64,000 nt of DNA from NCBI RefSeq assembly GCF_003026395.1, contig NZ_PYOO01000001.1, positions 62,001-126,000 of the forward strand, in the 5' to 3' direction. The position numbers were made by a program, and so were the translations under genes. The stretch is from Photobacterium iliopiscarium. GTDB lineage: Bacteria > Pseudomonadota > Gammaproteobacteria > Enterobacterales > Vibrionaceae. The notes under the pieces were generated by a model. That model was not told the origin of the DNA and ran no database searches. It saw only the letters and a list, made by a program, of their open reading frames with translations. Positions 57,027-64,000 of this stretch are shown here, in pieces (within the stretch, counting starts at the first letter, position 1; each line of letters begins with the position of its first letter).

Positions 57027-57152
57027 AATAACCAACCTTTATTATTTAAATATAATCTCTACGCTATATTTAAATACGATACGCCATTAAGGTTAATATA
57101 CTAGCCTCTTCTATATATAAAACATGAGCAATGAATTTTCATTTGTGATCCT

Positions 57153-58085
57153 TTATTTTCTCAAGCTGGCGTTAGCTCCATTAGTGATAAGTTGCCGTAA
57201 CCATTGATGGCTAGGATCTAAATCAAAATGTTTATTCCATAATAACAGATAACCACCTGGTTCTAATTCAATAGGAATAGGACGAATGATCAATTCGGTA
57301 TTTTCAATCATCGCAAGTGCGGGTCCTGAGGGATAACACATAAATAAATCACTTTGCTCACATAACTTCGCTGCGGCATAAAAATCCGTCATATTAACCG
57401 CATTATCGAGTTGTTTATTCTCAAGCGCTAAAATTTCATCAAGCAGCCACCGCTTTAACCCGCCAATGCTAACTTGTAAATGACGGTATTTTAAAAAGGC
57501 ATCTAAATTCCACGGCTCACTCAATGCCGGATGTCCTTTACGCATTAAGCACACTGGATAATCACGTGCTAGCTCAATATAATTTAACGATGAGGGTACA
57601 TTACGATAATGACTGGATGAACGTTCATCCCACTCAAAAATACCAATCCCAAAGTCAATTTCACAGCGTAGTAATCGCTGTAAACTATCATCATTCCAAG
57701 TTTTACTGGTTAAACTAATATCTGGGGCTTGCTGTAGCATCTGCGGCATAAATCGAGGGTATGTTAATGAGTATGCCGTTTCGACTAAATCAATATGAAA
57801 TTGACGCTGACTAAGTGCTGGATCAAACAGCTCTGCACGTGTTAATTGATTAATTTGTTGTAAAATGTCATAAACAGAATCAGACAATGAGAGCGCTTTC
57901 GGCGTTGGCCGTAAACCATAAGGTGTCCGTTCAAATAAAGGATCTGCAAAGGTTTGACGTAATTTTGCTAACTGTTTACTTACTGCCGATTGACTGAGGT
58001 GAAGTCGTGCTGCGGTAGCTGTAACACTTTGTTCTTCCAACAACACGTTTAATATACGTAATAAATTTATATCAAAGTTCTTCAT
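57153..58085 (-). CDS. LysR-family transcription regulator
   Basis: 310 residues. Helix-turn-helix at about 17-50 (LLEEQSVTATAARLHLSQSAVSKQLAKLR) and a periplasmic-binding-protein-like effector domain behind it. The layout (DPLFERTPYGLRPTPKA) is that of the NodD/LeuO-like branch. It controls one or more targets in response to a small molecule; neither is obvious here. The neighbouring gene is an orphan methyltransferase on the same strand, so the target cannot be read from context. Confidence 0.88.
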   Translation of the reverse strand: MKNFDINLLRILNVLLEEQSVTATAARLHLSQSAVSKQLAKLRQTFADPLFERTPYGLRPTPKALSLSDSVYDILQQINQLTRAELFDPALSQRQFHIDLVETAYSLTYPRFMPQMLQQAPDISLTSKTWNDDSLQRLLRCEIDFGIGIFEWDERSSSHYRNVPSSLNYIELARDYPVCLMRKGHPALSEPWNLDAFLKYRHLQVSIGGLKRWLLDEILALENKQLDNAVNMTDFYAAAKLCEQSDLFMCYPSGPALAMIENTELIIRPIPIELEPGGYLLLWNKHFDLDPSHQWLRQLITNGANASLRK

Positions 58086-58139
58086 TTACTGCACCCTTAC
58101 CAACAACCAAAATCAATCGCCTAAATCAACCAGCCACTA

Positions 58140-58799
58140 TCATGTTGGCTGTACTCGACTACGCAAATGTTGGTGCGCAGCATCTGATATATCATTACCC
58201 CATGCTTGACGTTGTAATTGTTGCGCGGCAACTAACGTTGAACCCGAACCAAAAAAGGGATCAGCGACAACATCACCAATAACTGAGCTTTGTTCAATTA
58301 ACGTTGCGATCAAAGGCACTGGTTTTTCTGTTGGATAGCCACGGTAAACACGCTTAAATTCAAGCACATCAGGAATAGACAAATTAGATAATTTACGCTT
58401 ACCTTTTTCAAAGAAAAGAATAAATTCATAACGAGCTCGATAATGGTATCCCATTCCTATTGCGACTTTATCCCATACAATCGGTTTCCAAAACTTAAAC
58501 CCAACTTGCTCTGCAATAGGCTTAATATAAAACATGGTTTCTTGGTCACAAAAAAGATAGAAATGGCTGTTTGGCTTTAAAACACGATAGGCTTGTTCTA
58601 ATAGCATTTGAAATCGTTGATTAGGAAAAATATCAAACCACTGGTTACTTGAAGATTTACTGTTTTTTAGTCGCGTGGTTGTGCCAATTTTACGGTGCTT
58701 CTCTAACGACTCATACGGAGGATCAGTGATCAAAAGATCAATACTATTGTCCGCTAATGAAGACAACCATTCGACGGCATCTTGTTGATATAATTGCAT
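58140..58799 (-). CDS. Orphan site-specific DNA methyltransferase (N4/N6 type)
   Basis: 219 residues. Motif IV is TDPPYESL near residue 30 and motif I is FGSGST near residue 180, so the motif order (IV before I) is the beta class of amino-methyltransferases. No restriction enzyme is next to it; the neighbour is an AlkD-like repair protein on the same strand. The recognition sequence is not evident. The start ATG at 58799 begins MQLYQQDAVEWL; longer frames to 58916 begin with a membrane-like stretch that is unusual for this family. Confidence 0.82.
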   Translation of the reverse strand: MQLYQQDAVEWLSSLADNSIDLLITDPPYESLEKHRKIGTTTRLKNSKSSSNQWFDIFPNQRFQMLLEQAYRVLKPNSHFYLFCDQETMFYIKPIAEQVGFKFWKPIVWDKVAIGMGYHYRARYEFILFFEKGKRKLSNLSIPDVLEFKRVYRGYPTEKPVPLIATLIEQSSVIGDVVADPFFGSGSTLVAAQQLQRQAWGNDISDAAHQHLRSRVQPT

Positions 58800-58928
58800 T
58801 GAAAAACCCACACTAAACATAAAAAAACAATAACGCCTACCCATAATTGAATAGACGTTAATTTCGTTAGGTGTTGTAGCAAAAATCACACCATATAGAT
58901 AGCAACAAACTATCAAACATCGGGAATT

Positions 58929-59630
58929 TTAATCAACTGTGCTATTTACCACCATTGTGAGTTTTCTTGCTTCACGTCGACACAGTGGCGTTAATAATGC
59001 CATATTATTTTTGATGAAATTATCAACAAAAGTGAAATCAATTTGACTATAAGCATTTAACACTTGCCCCATCGCTTGCTGTACTAGCAATGACTTATCA
59101 GCGGCAAGATATAAAATAGTCTCCGTTAACAGCACTACATTCGTCTGTTGCTTATGGTGTAAGTGCGCTAATACTGACGCCCGCTTTAACCATACACTAT
59201 CAGATTCACGCCATTGTATAAGGTAACGTTCTAAGTCTTTTTCTTGAAGTATCACCTTACCGATCAAATTAGACACAAGACGATCTAAAATATCAATATT
59301 ATCCGCCGTTGCTAACATTTCAAGATACACATCAAAAGAGGCTAACGTTTGATATTCAGAATAATACTCACCAGCATCTAAGGCTAAATAGCGTTCTTCT
59401 CGATAAACCCCCGACCATAACCACAATAATAAGCGGTGATAGTTTTCGATATTATCAATACTGGTATGTGTAATCGCTAATTGAAATATTTTATGACGCT
59501 TTTCTAGGCTAACACCATAAAAGGGTTGTCGACTGTTAAGATCATACTGCATTTTTTTTGCAACAAGTGTACTGCCTTCAGCGACTAAATGTTGCTGCAT
59601 AAAGATAACCATTGGTATAACTAATGACAT
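58929..59630 (-). CDS. AlkD-like DNA alkylation repair protein
   Basis: 233 residues, all helical, with the HEAT-like repeats of AlkD. It removes cationic N3- or N7-alkylated bases by a glycosylase mechanism that does not need base flipping (family knowledge). Conserved aromatic and acidic residues appear in LLLWLWSGVYREERYLALDAG and in VWLKRASVLA. The RBS GAGGA lies 6 bases before the ATG. It is 129 bases upstream of the methyltransferase start, same strand, so the two may be co-transcribed. Confidence 0.82.
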   Translation of the reverse strand: MSLVIPMVIFMQQHLVAEGSTLVAKKMQYDLNSRQPFYGVSLEKRHKIFQLAITHTSIDNIENYHRLLLWLWSGVYREERYLALDAGEYYSEYQTLASFDVYLEMLATADNIDILDRLVSNLIGKVILQEKDLERYLIQWRESDSVWLKRASVLAHLHHKQQTNVVLLTETILYLAADKSLLVQQAMGQVLNAYSQIDFTFVDNFIKNNMALLTPLCRREARKLTMVVNSTVD

Positions 59631-59873
59631 AGCCGTTCCTCTTTGTTATCTCTCATTACTGCTGAACATTAAGGCATGTAATGGTTAATAACTTTATTAT
59701 AATCAATATTGTTATGTTTTTTGATTGATAAAACCAAGTATTCCGACTTTTTCATACTGCGACCTAAATCTCAAATCTTTTCTAACAATTTCAAGCAATT
59801 TACACGTATAAATACAAATAACAATCAAACTCATTCAATTTTGCAGTATAAGTTTGCATTTATCTTAGTTTAA

Positions 59874-59892
59874 AATGATAAGCATTATCATT
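59874..59892 (+). promoter_or_regulatory. Fur box before the iron ABC importer
   Basis: AATGATAAGCATTATCATT, an almost perfect Fur palindrome (GATAATGATAATCATTATC type), 35 bases before the ATG of the first gene. Confidence 0.85.
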
Positions 59893-59926
59893 ACTATTCA
59901 CGAAATCATTCTCTGTGGGTATCATT

Positions 59927-61078
59927 ATGAGAACTAAACTAAAATTCCTTACACTTTGTGCTGCTACTTTTTGGTCATTAAACTCTTTTGCAGCTGCTTA
60001 TCCGGTTACCGTTACTGATGTGGCTGGGCGTACTATTACCTTTGACCACCAGCCACAAAATATTGCCCTCTCAACTAGCCGTATTTTTCCTTTACTTGAA
60101 ATTATTTATCAACAAGATGCAGCCAAACACCTTGTTGCTGCACGCGATGATATGCAGTTTTCCGCACCCAGTATGTATGCCAACTACATCAAACAATATC
60201 CTTCACTCAAGCATGTACCTAAAATTGGATTGATAAAATCAGGTGAATTTGATGCTGAACGGTTCATTAATTTAAAACCGAAACCTGATTTATTTATCGT
60301 TGATTTATCTAATATTAAATTAGCGCAAGATAACGGTTTATTAAAAAAATTAAACGCAGCAGGCATTAAAGTTATCGCGGTTGATTTTCGTGAAAACCCA
60401 ATTAAGAACACTGTAAAATCGGTTGAAACGGTAGCGAAAGCCGTCGGCCGAGGGGCACAAGGACAAGCATTTGCTCATTATTACCTCACTCATATTGCCA
60501 ATATTGAGCAAGCGCTAGCCCAATCCCCCAACCTGAAGCCCAAAAAGGTCTTTATTGAGCGAGCGGCCGGTTACAGCGATTCCTGTTGTCGCACATTTGC
60601 AGGCGGTAATATGGGCGCTTATATTCCGTTCTTAAAAGCGATTAATATTGCAGATAAACCACTAAAAGGCGCAGTAACTGGGCAAATGTCACCAGAAACA
60701 GTGATCACAGCTCAACCTGATGTTTATATTATGCAAACCACTGGCTGGATTAATGATAAGGGTCAGCCAACGCATGGCATTCCATTAGGTTACACCCCTA
60801 ATCCCACCGCGATAAAAATAGCCACATCAGCATTAATGGATCGTAATTGGTTACAAGCTGTCAGTGCTTATCAAACCAAAGATGTTTATTCGATTTATAT
60901 GCCATTTTATAACTCACCGTATAACTTAGTCGCCATGGAATACTTTGCCAAATGGATCCATCCCAACGTATTTAAAAATCTGAATCCAGAACAGACCTTT
61001 GAAGAAATGAATAAGCAATTTGGTCATCGCAAAATCAGTGGTGATTTTGGTCAGAATAACTTTAAGGCTATGCAGTAA
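59927..61078 (+). CDS. ABC importer substrate-binding protein (iron/siderophore/heme class)
   Basis: 383 residues with a signal peptide (about 1-22). The fold is the FepB/BtuF class III binding protein: VTVTDVAGRTITFDHQP, then a conserved KPDLFIVD and a C-terminal half with AVTGQMSPETVITAQPDVY. It captures the ligand in the periplasm and hands it to the permease. Middle part FIERAAGYSDSCCRTFAGG is unusual with two adjacent Cys. The exact ligand is not known. A Fur box lies upstream, so expression should rise when iron is scarce. The ATG at 59927 replaces an upstream GTG at 59915. Confidence 0.9.
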   Translation: MRTKLKFLTLCAATFWSLNSFAAAYPVTVTDVAGRTITFDHQPQNIALSTSRIFPLLEIIYQQDAAKHLVAARDDMQFSAPSMYANYIKQYPSLKHVPKIGLIKSGEFDAERFINLKPKPDLFIVDLSNIKLAQDNGLLKKLNAAGIKVIAVDFRENPIKNTVKSVETVAKAVGRGAQGQAFAHYYLTHIANIEQALAQSPNLKPKKVFIERAAGYSDSCCRTFAGGNMGAYIPFLKAINIADKPLKGAVTGQMSPETVITAQPDVYIMQTTGWINDKGQPTHGIPLGYTPNPTAIKIATSALMDRNWLQAVSAYQTKDVYSIYMPFYNSPYNLVAMEYFAKWIHPNVFKNLNPEQTFEEMNKQFGHRKISGDFGQNNFKAMQ

Positions 61079-62124
61079 TGACCTCAATCCTACTTGAGTT
61101 AAACACACATAACATTCGTAACCGTAACAAAAAAATCGCCTTAGCTGTTTTTTTTGTACTCAGTATTATTTGTGTTATTGCGGATATTTTCATTGGCTCA
61201 CAAGGGCTAACTTTTGCTCAAGTGATCCACGCATTGATTCATCCTCAAACCAGTGATATTGCCAGTAAAATTATTGTCTGGGATATTCGAATGCCCATGG
61301 CATTAATGGCACCATTAATCGGTGGTGCTTTAGCCTTAGCTGGCGCACAAATGCAAACCACATTAAACAACCCTCTTGCCGATCCCTATACTTTTGGCGT
61401 TTCAGCCGCCGCAGGGTTTGGGGCATCATTAGTGATCACGAACGCTATTGCGATTCCCTTCATTCCACCACAATATCAAATAGCGTTAATGGCATTTATT
61501 ATGTGCTTACTAACCACCTTTTTAATTGCCGCTATTTCATCAGTAAAACGAATTTCAATTGAAGGCGTAATGCTATTTGGTATTGCGTTAATGTTTGCCT
61601 ACGACAGTTTACTGACCATGATGCAATATGTTGCCAGTGAAACTCAGCTACAAACATTAGTATTTTGGCAAATGGGATCACTTGATCGCGGCAGTTGGGC
61701 AAAAATCACCGTCCTTGCGATTGTGTTACCGATTGTATTATTGATTATGATGAAAGATGCTTGGCAGTTATCTACCCTTAAAATCGGTCACGAACGTGCT
61801 CAAGCAATGGGAGTAAACGTTAAGCGACTGCGCATTAAAACCTTATTATTGGTATCAGTGATCACATCTCTAGCGGTTTCATTTGTGGGTGCGGTTGGCT
61901 TTGTCGGACTCGTTGCTCCCCATATAGCCCGTATGGTATTAGGCGAAGATCAACGTTACTTCCTACCTGCATCATTCCTTGTCGGTGCAGTATTACTAGA
62001 ACTTGCTTCTATTGCCAGTAAAAGCATTATGCCCGGTATTATTTTGCCGCTAACGGTGGTGATGTCGATCATTGGTATTCCTTTCTTTATTTATCTGATC
62101 ATTAAAAAAGGGGGGCGTTTTTAA
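61078..62124 (+). CDS. ABC importer permease (FecCD family)
   Basis: 348 residues, nine to ten hydrophobic helices. FecCD landmarks: IRMPMALMAPLIGGALALAG, NPLADPYTFGVSAAAGFGA and AVGFVGLVAPHIARM, the cytoplasmic loop that contacts the ATPase. It forms the inner-membrane channel. Its ATG shares the last base of the preceding stop (TAATG), and its own stop shares a base with the next ATG, so the three genes are a tightly coupled operon under the Fur box. Confidence 0.93.
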   Translation: MTSILLELNTHNIRNRNKKIALAVFFVLSIICVIADIFIGSQGLTFAQVIHALIHPQTSDIASKIIVWDIRMPMALMAPLIGGALALAGAQMQTTLNNPLADPYTFGVSAAAGFGASLVITNAIAIPFIPPQYQIALMAFIMCLLTTFLIAAISSVKRISIEGVMLFGIALMFAYDSLLTMMQYVASETQLQTLVFWQMGSLDRGSWAKITVLAIVLPIVLLIMMKDAWQLSTLKIGHERAQAMGVNVKRLRIKTLLLVSVITSLAVSFVGAVGFVGLVAPHIARMVLGEDQRYFLPASFLVGAVLLELASIASKSIMPGIILPLTVVMSIIGIPFFIYLIIKKGGRF

Positions 62125-62885
62125 TGGCACTTGAAATTAATGATATTTCAGTCACATTTGACGATAACGTAATCTTAGATAACTTATCCCTACCCTCCAT
62201 TGCTTTAGGCGAAATGGTGGCGATTATCGGTAAAAATGGTGCTGGTAAATCAACCTTACTGCGTCATATTACCCAAAATCTACGTCAACATTCACATCAA
62301 ATATTACTGCATGGAAACCCGTTAACATTAGAGAATATTGGCTACTTACCTCAAGATCACCGTATTTCAGCCACCATTACCGTGGTTGAATTATTGATCA
62401 CCACGTTAAATATGGGATCACATTCTTTATTTGCTAAAGCGAACAGTGCAGAAAAAAGTTTACAATTATTAAAACAAATGGGAATTTTACATTTAGCCAA
62501 TAAAGTGTGTACTGAATTATCTGGCGGTGAAAGCCAAATGGTGGGGCTTGCGCAAGCCGTTATTAACCAACCGAAAGTGCTGATACTTGATGAACCGACA
62601 TCGGCGCTTGATATGCATAACCAAATGAAGCTTCTTGATTTTGTAAGAAAATACAGTCAAGAAAGCCAAGCTTGTGTATTAATGGTGATTCATGATCTTA
62701 ATTTGGCCATTCAATATTCAACCAAAGTGGCCGCGTTGCACCAAGGAAAATTGTTTGCTTATGGCGATCCAATAACGACGATTACACCATCTTTAATTTG
62801 GTCGGTATTTGATGTTGATTCACACGTTGCCATTATCGATGAGCGGCCGATTGTCGTTGTTAAATCATCAAATAGATCACAGTGA
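62124..62885 (+). CDS. ABC importer ATP-binding protein
   Basis: 253 residues. Walker A GKNGAGKST (about 37), Q-loop YLPQDHR, signature LSGGESQMVG (about 134), Walker B VLILDEPTSALD and switch MVIHDLN match the FepC/BtuD group. It drives uptake by ATP hydrolysis on the inner face of the membrane. The gene overlaps the permease stop by one base. A strong hairpin follows. Confidence 0.93.
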   Translation: MALEINDISVTFDDNVILDNLSLPSIALGEMVAIIGKNGAGKSTLLRHITQNLRQHSHQILLHGNPLTLENIGYLPQDHRISATITVVELLITTLNMGSHSLFAKANSAEKSLQLLKQMGILHLANKVCTELSGGESQMVGLAQAVINQPKVLILDEPTSALDMHNQMKLLDFVRKYSQESQACVLMVIHDLNLAIQYSTKVAALHQGKLFAYGDPITTITPSLIWSVFDVDSHVAIIDERPIVVVKSSNRSQ

Positions 62886-62893
62886 GCCATTTT

Positions 62894-62921
62894 ATTACGC
62901 CTCAGTGTCCTGAGGCGTAAT
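62894..62921. terminator. Perfect hairpin between convergent genes
   Basis: ATTACGCCTCA/TGAGGCGTAAT 11-bp stem with 6-base loop, between the ABC ATPase and aspartoacylase genes. No T run, so termination is inferred from place. Confidence 0.55.
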
Positions 62922-62953
62922 CGTACCTACTAATTAGCTATCACCCAAACAAA

Positions 62954-63841
62954 TTAACCATGGGTTTCCATCACAATTTTCTTCGCCAAAGACATCGCTA
63001 GATTATTATCATAATAAGCGGCTTCATTGATAAAATGAGGATAAGCCTCGTAATCACCTTGCCAATTCACTTCAGTGCCATCAAACAAAGTAAAGATTGG
63101 ATCACCATTACTTAGCGGTTTAAAATCATTATCTTGCACTAAGCGATGTACCATGCCGATACGCTGTCCTTGCTCATCTACAGGCAATGATAACGTTTCA
63201 TGGTAACGGAAGGCTTCATAGCTTGGAATTAACGATAAGAGTTCACCAGTATTATGTAAATGCACGAAATCAAGAATATGGGTTGCCATCTCATCCATCC
63301 AATCAAGAATATCCTGACGGATCACAGATTGCGGCTGCGGCCCAACTTCAACAATAACGCCCTGTGGTGCAATAGAACTAAGGAAATGGTTTTGTTCAAC
63401 GGGAGTATGATCTTCAAATACCACCACCGCATCAGGCATCTGCATTTTAACGTATGCCCCCATCTGACGATTAAAACTATCAGATTGCAATAAAATTAAA
63501 CAAGGCCCCATATTACTGGTGGTATTATGTAAATCGATAATAAAATCAACGCGGGCATCGCCTTTAGGACCAATCTGTTGATTAATCACTTTAGCGCGAC
63601 TCTGCTCATAACTTGCCAAATCATTATTGGCTAAGTCAGTTAAACTAAATTGACGGTTTAAATCATGGTCAACATAACGTTTATTGTCATCGTGAGCTTT
63701 AGGGTTAGCAAAGACAGTTTCAACACTAAAACTATCTCGCACTACTGCTGTTGGTTGCTGCCATTTACGTAATAAATAAATACCACTAAATTCATTTCCA
63801 TGTGTACCACCAACAATCGCTACTGTTTTTATTTTACTCAT
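62954..63841 (-). CDS. Aspartoacylase (AspA/AstE family)
   Basis: 295 residues of the zinc carboxypeptidase-like AspA family. Zinc ligands are visible: GGTHGNEFSG (His and Glu, about residue 13) and DLHNT (His, about 105), with EVGPQPQ following, where the catalytic Glu is expected. It hydrolyses N-acetyl-aspartate or a related N-acyl amino acid to the free amino acid. RBS AAGGATG precedes the ATG. Not part of a clear operon. Confidence 0.9.
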   Translation of the reverse strand: MSKIKTVAIVGGTHGNEFSGIYLLRKWQQPTAVVRDSFSVETVFANPKAHDDNKRYVDHDLNRQFSLTDLANNDLASYEQSRAKVINQQIGPKGDARVDFIIDLHNTTSNMGPCLILLQSDSFNRQMGAYVKMQMPDAVVVFEDHTPVEQNHFLSSIAPQGVIVEVGPQPQSVIRQDILDWMDEMATHILDFVHLHNTGELLSLIPSYEAFRYHETLSLPVDEQGQRIGMVHRLVQDNDFKPLSNGDPIFTLFDGTEVNWQGDYEAYPHFINEAAYYDNNLAMSLAKKIVMETHG

Positions 63842-63931
63842 CCTTATGCCCTAATATATTCAGTAATTGATTTCAGTGTACTGACTTTAATCACTATTGG
63901 AAGCCTCTTTGTTAGACAAAAAAGTGATTAT

Positions 63932-64000
63932 CTATCGCTGAATTGGACGGGTTTGTGCCAATTTCAAATAGGAATGAAGTTGATCATTTTTATATTCGAT
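63932..64000 (-). CDS. Possible C-terminal end of a gene beyond the right edge
   Basis: On the minus strand the frame from the window edge reads IEYKNDQLHSYLKLAQTRPIQ then R and a stop (TAG, 63934-63932). Only 22 codons are visible, so the call is weak; it could be a spurious frame. Confidence 0.3.
   Translation of the reverse strand: MEYKNDQLHSYLKLAQTRPIQR

Noticed and set aside
62101-62116. A6G6 run near the end of the permease gene as a slippage site
   Set aside because: The frame is intact and the run is six G, within four codons of the stop, so a shift would have little effect.
1-64000. tRNA, rRNA, origin of replication, prophage
   Set aside because: None was recognised: no cloverleaf with CCA end, no conserved rRNA core, no DnaA-box cluster, and no integrase or phage structural gene.

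Overview
The window looks like a chromosomal segment of a marine gammaproteobacterium of the family Vibrionaceae, most likely Photobacterium. The clues are an AT-rich composition, a LuxM/LuxN-type quorum-sensing pair, a close relative of the Vibrio sodium/galactose symporter vSGLT, and Vibrionaceae-like FumC, IbpA, DnaK and oligopeptidase B. The genus is an inference from these proteins. No rRNA gene, tRNA gene or CRISPR array was seen.

Region 1 (1-13.2 kb) is mostly housekeeping and small envelope genes: the end of a degenerate GGDEF protein, fumC, lipoproteins, an exported amidohydrolase, a HAD phosphatase, a DUF2076 protein, an RlpA-like lipoprotein, an SMR efflux pump, a cold-shock/DUF1294 protein frameshifted at a run of nine G, and an ABC exporter. 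A minus-strand promoter and terminator with no gene between them (9.43-9.69 kb) suggest a small RNA.

Region 2 (13.2-25.7 kb) is accessory. It holds a DUF4062 protein whose last residues copy the C-terminal tip of SSB, a dGTPase-family protein of the kind known from phage defence, a diverged second copy of the 3' end of the ABC exporter gene, a set of MITE/REP-like repeats, and a Y1 (HUH) transposase unit that shares terminal repeats with those elements. Within it lie a D,D-carboxypeptidase and an autoinducer-1 quorum-sensing operon (AHL synthase LuxM/AinS and hybrid kinase LuxN/AinR).

Region 3 (25.7-45.5 kb) has a sulfatase, oligopeptidase B, a Crp-like regulator, a nicotinamide riboside importer (PnuC) coupled to a nucleoside phosphorylase, a ZIP metal transporter divergent from a histidine-rich small protein broken by an 8-bp duplication, a trimeric autotransporter adhesin, an RND efflux pair, a CBS/DUF294 protein with a DnaQ-like exonuclease, and the vSGLT-like symporter.

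Region 4 (45.5-50 kb) is a heat-shock cluster: ibpA with a sigma-32-like promoter and a ROSE-like 5' UTR, dnaK, and a DnaJ-type protein that lacks the zinc finger. Region 5 (50-64 kb) has an HflX GTPase, a TatD nuclease, two tandem exported paralogues of unknown function, an SH3-domain protein, a LysR regulator, an orphan DNA methyltransferase next to an AlkD-like repair protein, a Fur-box-preceded iron/siderophore ABC importer, and an aspartoacylase.
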